7,803 nt of DNA from JBLIOB01 sp047639575 (GTDB lineage: Bacteria; Bacteroidota; Bacteroidia; Flavobacteriales_D; Parvicellaceae): positions 1 through 7,803 of the forward strand of contig JBLIOB010000200.1 of the NCBI GenBank assembly GCA_047639575.1. The letters are read 5' to 3'. The notes beneath the pieces were generated by a model. That model was not told the origin of the DNA. It saw only the letters and a program-made list of their open reading frames with translations, and searched no databases. The position numbers and the translations under genes were made by a program. Position 1 is the stretch's first letter, and each line of letters begins with the position of its first letter. Below, piece after piece: positions 4,327-7,803 of this stretch.

Positions 4327-7206
4327 TTAAAATAATGATCGATGTGGTATGATTATTTCAACCTTTGTTCCAACCGGGGTTTCACCATCATATAGGTCCT
4401 GAATCGCATATTTCCCAACTTCCTCTCCAAGTTGTTGGTTTAATATTTCCAATCTTTTTTGGATTGCAGATAAGGCAAACGAATCATGATTTGCCAGCTG
4501 TCGTTTTTGAATTTCCGCTGCTCGTTTACGCCCTACTCCATTGTCCAAAATGACACATGTCAGTTTATCCGTAAGCGTAAACTCGACAGCTAATTTCTTA
4601 AGCCCTTTTTTATGGATTAATCCATGAACTAGCGCGTTCTCAACAAAAGGTTGAATTAAAAGTGACGGAACTTCAATCTCTTCATCTCCTTTATAAGAAA
4701 TTGTAAATTCAAAATTGTCTCCAAATCTCAATTTCTCTAGAGATAAATAAACGTCAAGAAATTCTAATTCCTTTTCAATTAGAATGTATTCTGTATTTGA
4801 ATGACTCAGCGTATTTCTGACCAACTTAGCAAACAAAGCGATGTAATCATATGAGGTTTCGGTCTCTTCCCTTAATATCAAGTCCTGAATTGAATTAAGT
4901 GAATTGAATATAAAATGCGGATTCATTTGTGATCTTAACGCTTTAAGTTCAGAATCAAGTTTGTCTGCGTTTAATTTTTGTTCCGAAAGCTGTCTTTCAG
5001 CTTCAATAGCCGCCTTTTTTAACCGAATTCGAAACAATACAAAAGCGATTATTACGAGCGTCAAAGTGATAATAACGTAAAACCACCAAGTTTGCCAGAA
5101 TGGAGCTTCAATTACAAAAGGAAAAACAATTGGCTCCGAAATAAAATTTCGATAACTAACTCTTAATTCCAATTGATATTCAGCTGGAGCTAACGCATTA
5201 AATTCAATTTCTTTCGTAGTTGCATTCAGGTTTTTCCATTCGGAACCTGATCCTACTAATCGAAGCTGGACAATAGCGTCCGCTTCAAATTCAATCCCTC
5301 TAAAGTCAATATTAACCATTAAGTGATTTTCATTATAGGCATACTTAGTAGTTAGATTCTCATCTAATATCGAGCCACCCAATTTAACTGAAGGAACCTT
5401 CAAAATGAAATCAGGATTTTTTTCAGCTTGATTTATTGGTAAAGACAATATTTGATCATGAGAAATAAACCATAATTTGTTTTCATAAACCGTAAAATCA
5501 GACATAGACCCATTCGAGATTCCTTCAGCAGTTCCAATTGATCTCCATTCCATAGATAGCAACTCAACTATTTGAAACCCGTTCTTATGAGAAATGTAAA
5601 GTTTGCCATCATGCAGTTCAGTTTTATGAACGTAGTTATTACTCAAACCATCCTTCTTCTCTATCTGTCTGACAACTTCCCCCCCCTTAATTTCTAAGAC
5701 ACCAAAAGATTGAGTAGCACACCAAACTGCTCCATCTGAAAACATCAAATGATTACAATTAATAGATTTCCCTTTCATTAAAACAGCTTTCTCTTTGCCT
5801 TCTTTAGTAATGTAAAAGAGACCTTCTTCTGTTTCATAATACAGGTCATCCATTAACAGATCATATGCAATGTTTTTACATCGAAAAGTATGTTTAAATA
5901 GTCGATACCATTCTTTAGACTGATCCATAAGCTCCCAATCAAGATGATCCACTCCCAACCCTACTCGAAATACACCAAGTGATGAGGCTATTAATGCAGA
6001 ATTATCACCCGCTTTCGTTACCCCTTTGATCATACCAAACAGAGCCGAAAACCTACCATTACCAGAAGGGTTATAGAGAATTGATCTTCTATTAGAATCA
6101 ACTTTAAAATCGACTCCTTCTACATAGTTTAACTGGGTTCTTTCAATTGCACAAAGAGGTTTGTACAAGGCAATATTTCCGGCTGAAACATCATAGATGG
6201 ATCCTTTCCTATTTAAAGCCATGATTCCCTTTGGTCCAACAGATAATTCTGTGAAGTAATTTTCTTGATATGAATGAATGGCACTAGCGCTATTTGGAAT
6301 TACGATGACTCCCGAACCAAACGTGCCCATATAAATTGTACCATTTCGTGACTTGGTAATACATGAAATAAATTGATCTTGAAAGATTAGAGGACCAACA
6401 ACTAAACTATCTGCTATGACTTGCATTATTCTGACTCCATTTGCTTTGCTCAAAGACCAAATTTCATTTTCACCCAGTTGAACGAAGATTCTTGTATTTA
6501 CCTCATGCTCTGATTTAGTTTTAGTTTCATAATTTGAAAACTTTCCAAAAGTTGATATTGAAATCAATGATTGATTTAAATAAGCTGGAAATTGTTTCCC
6601 AATATCTTGATAAGAATAAGAAGTAAATTTCCCACTATTAGGTATGGGCACCAAAGCGCCATTACTTAGACTAAGTACTTCTTTTTCAAAAACTGGAGGA
6701 AACAATATCTGAAGTGGATCAAAAGAATTCATGAAATATGGTGTTCCATCGGCAGGGCAATAAATATCCTCCCATCCGTTTTCATCATACCTAAGAAAAG
6801 TTTGGGATCTAACGATAATCCGATTTTTGTTATCAAATGTAAAATCGAAATCAGCGCTTAAATATTCCTTCGGAACCTGAGTAACAAGAACCAATTCATT
6901 CTGGTCAAGTTTAAATATCTGTCCTGCCAGATTGCTACAATATACTTCCCCTATTCCATTTTCGCTTAACGAAAATAAAGCGCTCCCATGCTGTTCATCT
7001 GACGATTTAATCGCCTTAAAACTGCCATTTTTATAATTAAACAACCCGTGATTTGTAGCCGCATACAACTCTTTGTTGGCCGTTTCTACCAATGAATAAA
7101 CATGAATATTAGCAAATTCGTTTTTACCGACCATAAAATGTGAAGGTTGTTGTGCTGCACAATTCAGATAGCCAAACAACACCAATAACAGTGTAACAGA
7201 TTTCAT
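4327..7206 (-). CDS. Propeller-type sensor histidine kinase (LytS-like His_kinase)
   Basis: 959 residues from ATG at 7206. A TTG nine codons upstream is in frame but would bury the signal peptide, so the ATG is preferred. Order: signal peptide 1-19 (MKSVTLLLVLFGYLNCAAQ); a large periplasmic region (about 30-600) of repeated beta-strand blocks typical of two-component-regulator propellers, e.g. ELYAATNHGLFNY (46-58), GTIYMGTFGSGVIVI (289-303) and DGLSNNYVHKTELHDGKLYI (519-538); a Y_Y_Y-like beta-sandwich (about 608-700); one transmembrane helix (707-726); a coiled-coil linker (729-760); the His_kinase block LRSQMNPHFIFNSLNSIQ with phosphorylated His764; and a HATPase domain with N-box PFVENALVHG (853-862), G-box DNGVGRKR (888-895) and a final GTKVEIIIP (946-954). 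All key residues are present. By family knowledge it senses an extracellular ligand, possibly a polysaccharide or peptide, and phosphorylates the LytTR regulator encoded immediately downstream. An 8-G run occurs in the coding strand at 5679-5686. The ligand cannot be told from the sequence. Confidence 0.93.
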   Translation of the reverse strand: MKSVTLLLVLFGYLNCAAQQPSHFMVGKNEFANIHVYSLVETANKELYAATNHGLFNYKNGSFKAIKSSDEQHGSALFSLSENGIGEVYCSNLAGQIFKLDQNELVLVTQVPKEYLSADFDFTFDNKNRIIVRSQTFLRYDENGWEDIYCPADGTPYFMNSFDPLQILFPPVFEKEVLSLSNGALVPIPNSGKFTSYSYQDIGKQFPAYLNQSLISISTFGKFSNYETKTKSEHEVNTRIFVQLGENEIWSLSKANGVRIMQVIADSLVVGPLIFQDQFISCITKSRNGTIYMGTFGSGVIVIPNSASAIHSYQENYFTELSVGPKGIMALNRKGSIYDVSAGNIALYKPLCAIERTQLNYVEGVDFKVDSNRRSILYNPSGNGRFSALFGMIKGVTKAGDNSALIASSLGVFRVGLGVDHLDWELMDQSKEWYRLFKHTFRCKNIAYDLLMDDLYYETEEGLFYITKEGKEKAVLMKGKSINCNHLMFSDGAVWCATQSFGVLEIKGGEVVRQIEKKDGLSNNYVHKTELHDGKLYISHKNGFQIVELLSMEWRSIGTAEGISNGSMSDFTVYENKLWFISHDQILSLPINQAEKNPDFILKVPSVKLGGSILDENLTTKYAYNENHLMVNIDFRGIEFEADAIVQLRLVGSGSEWKNLNATTKEIEFNALAPAEYQLELRVSYRNFISEPIVFPFVIEAPFWQTWWFYVIITLTLVIIAFVLFRIRLKKAAIEAERQLSEQKLNADKLDSELKALRSQMNPHFIFNSLNSIQDLILREETETSYDYIALFAKLVRNTLSHSNTEYILIEKELEFLDVYLSLEKLRFGDNFEFTISYKGDEEIEVPSLLIQPFVENALVHGLIHKKGLKKLAVEFTLTDKLTCVILDNGVGRKRAAEIQKRQLANHDSFALSAIQKRLEILNQQLGEEVGKYAIQDLYDGETPVGTKVEIIIPHRSLF

Positions 7207-7456
7207 TATTAAAAGATCTTTTAGTGATTTCAATGGATCATTTTATTCAATTGGAACTTGTCCCGCTAAAGAAACGGAATTTTCATTAATACATTGATTA
7301 GATTTTAACTGGGCCTGAATTAGTTTTACAAATAGAATAACAGACAAAACGAAATTTAACACGCTAAGGTTTAAAACGAACTTTTCAAAGAAAACACGCG
7401 CCTTGGATGTAACTATCTTATAGCCTTTTGTGTTTTACAATAACTATGAAACGATT
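7207..7456. other. Noncoding region upstream of the sensor kinase
   Basis: These 250 AT-rich bases hold no convincing gene on either strand. The promoter of the kinase/regulator operon should lie here on the minus strand. I found no clean TAnnTTTG box reading that way. The IS6-family left end begins at 7457 and reads away from the kinase. Confidence 0.6.
7211..7222. repeat. 12-bp palindrome before the kinase start codon
   Basis: AAAAGATCTTTT is a perfect palindrome ending four bases upstream of the chosen ATG (7206). It could be an operator or an mRNA hairpin over the translation start, or chance in AT-rich sequence. Confidence 0.3.
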
Positions 7457-7803
7457 GGGTTCTGTCCCATTAATTCGGTCAAAAGTAAAAGAAACTACTT
7501 TTGAGGTGAAACCTCAAGAGGCATATTCAAACACCATCGTTACCCAAAAGCAATAATTATTCAAACGGTCTATTTCAAATTGAGATTTAGGTTAAGATAT
7601 AGAAGAATTACTCCAGATAAGAGGTGTTGAAGTAGATCATTCTACCATTCAAAAATGGGTATTTAAGTTTTCTCCCGTAATAGAGAAGAATATGCATCGA
7701 AGGAAATTCCAAGTAGGAGATAGTTGGAGAATGGAAGAGATTGCAAATCTCGACATACATCAAAGTAGCAGGTAAAGACCGCTACTTATACAGAGCTGTT
7801 GAC
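7457..7803 (+). mobile_element. IS6-family insertion sequence, left end, partial and decayed
   Basis: It begins with the inverted-repeat end GGGTTCTGTC and runs to the window edge, so the right end is not visible. The first 200 or so bases match 1477-1680 with roughly a dozen substitutions and one 8-base gap, in the same orientation. The noncoding leader (about 65 bases before the transposase start) is as well conserved as the coding part, confirming that both are copies of one element rather than similar genes. Confidence 0.85.
7523..7803 (+). pseudogene. IS6-family transposase, multiply disrupted, partial
   Basis: Aligned with the copy at 1543, the start codon is ATA (7523-7525) instead of ATG. 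An 8-base deletion near 7595 shifts the frame within the YRDIEELL region, leading to TGA. After it, frame EELLQIRGVEVDHSTIQKWV resumes, continuing to QVGDSWRMEE. A 13-base insertion (7740-7752) then shifts the frame again before TYIKVAGKDRYLYRAVD. In IS6 transposases this block is WR(M/V)DETYIK with the first catalytic Asp. Here it reads MEET, so the Asp is probably replaced by Glu. The remainder lies outside the window. With these lesions it cannot encode an active transposase. Confidence 0.85.

Overview
The window looks like AT-rich chromosomal DNA of a member of the Bacteroidota, probably a flavobacterium-like lineage. The evidence is a propeller-type sensor histidine kinase paired with a LytTR response regulator, short signal peptides ending in Ala-Gln or Ser-Gln, start codons without clear Shine-Dalgarno sequences, a TAnnTTTG-like promoter box and a tRNA-Leu without encoded CCA. 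Species cannot be named from the sequence.

Left part (1-1100): two small exported-protein genes lie on the minus strand and overlap by 8 bases. The second is cut by the window edge. A divergent plus-strand gene encodes a SiaC/DUF1987-family regulatory phosphoprotein.

Middle-left (1099-1767): a tRNA-Leu(GAG) is followed by repeated DNA. A 38-bp stretch starting in the last bases of the tRNA and running into its terminator recurs 235 bp downstream, so the first terminator copy is split and only the second is complete. Inside the insert is an inverted 19-base copy of the tRNA 3' end with one mismatch. Next comes a 215-bp internally deleted IS6-family element with both inverted ends still visible, then a strong hairpin terminator.

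Central and right part (1827-7206): three minus-strand genes, in transcription order a 959-aa periplasmic-propeller histidine kinase, its 256-aa LytTR response regulator 69 bases downstream, and a 486-aa exported protein with collagen-like Gly-X-Y patches and cysteine pairs. The kinase and regulator almost certainly form one signalling pair. The collagen-like protein may be a surface product under their control, which is inference from position only.

Right end (7457-7803): a second, longer IS6-family remnant, in the same orientation as the first and carrying several inactivating lesions, runs off the window. The two remnants therefore bracket the sensor/regulator/collagen-like module as direct repeats. 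I found no matching target duplications in view, so a composite-transposon origin is possible but unproven.
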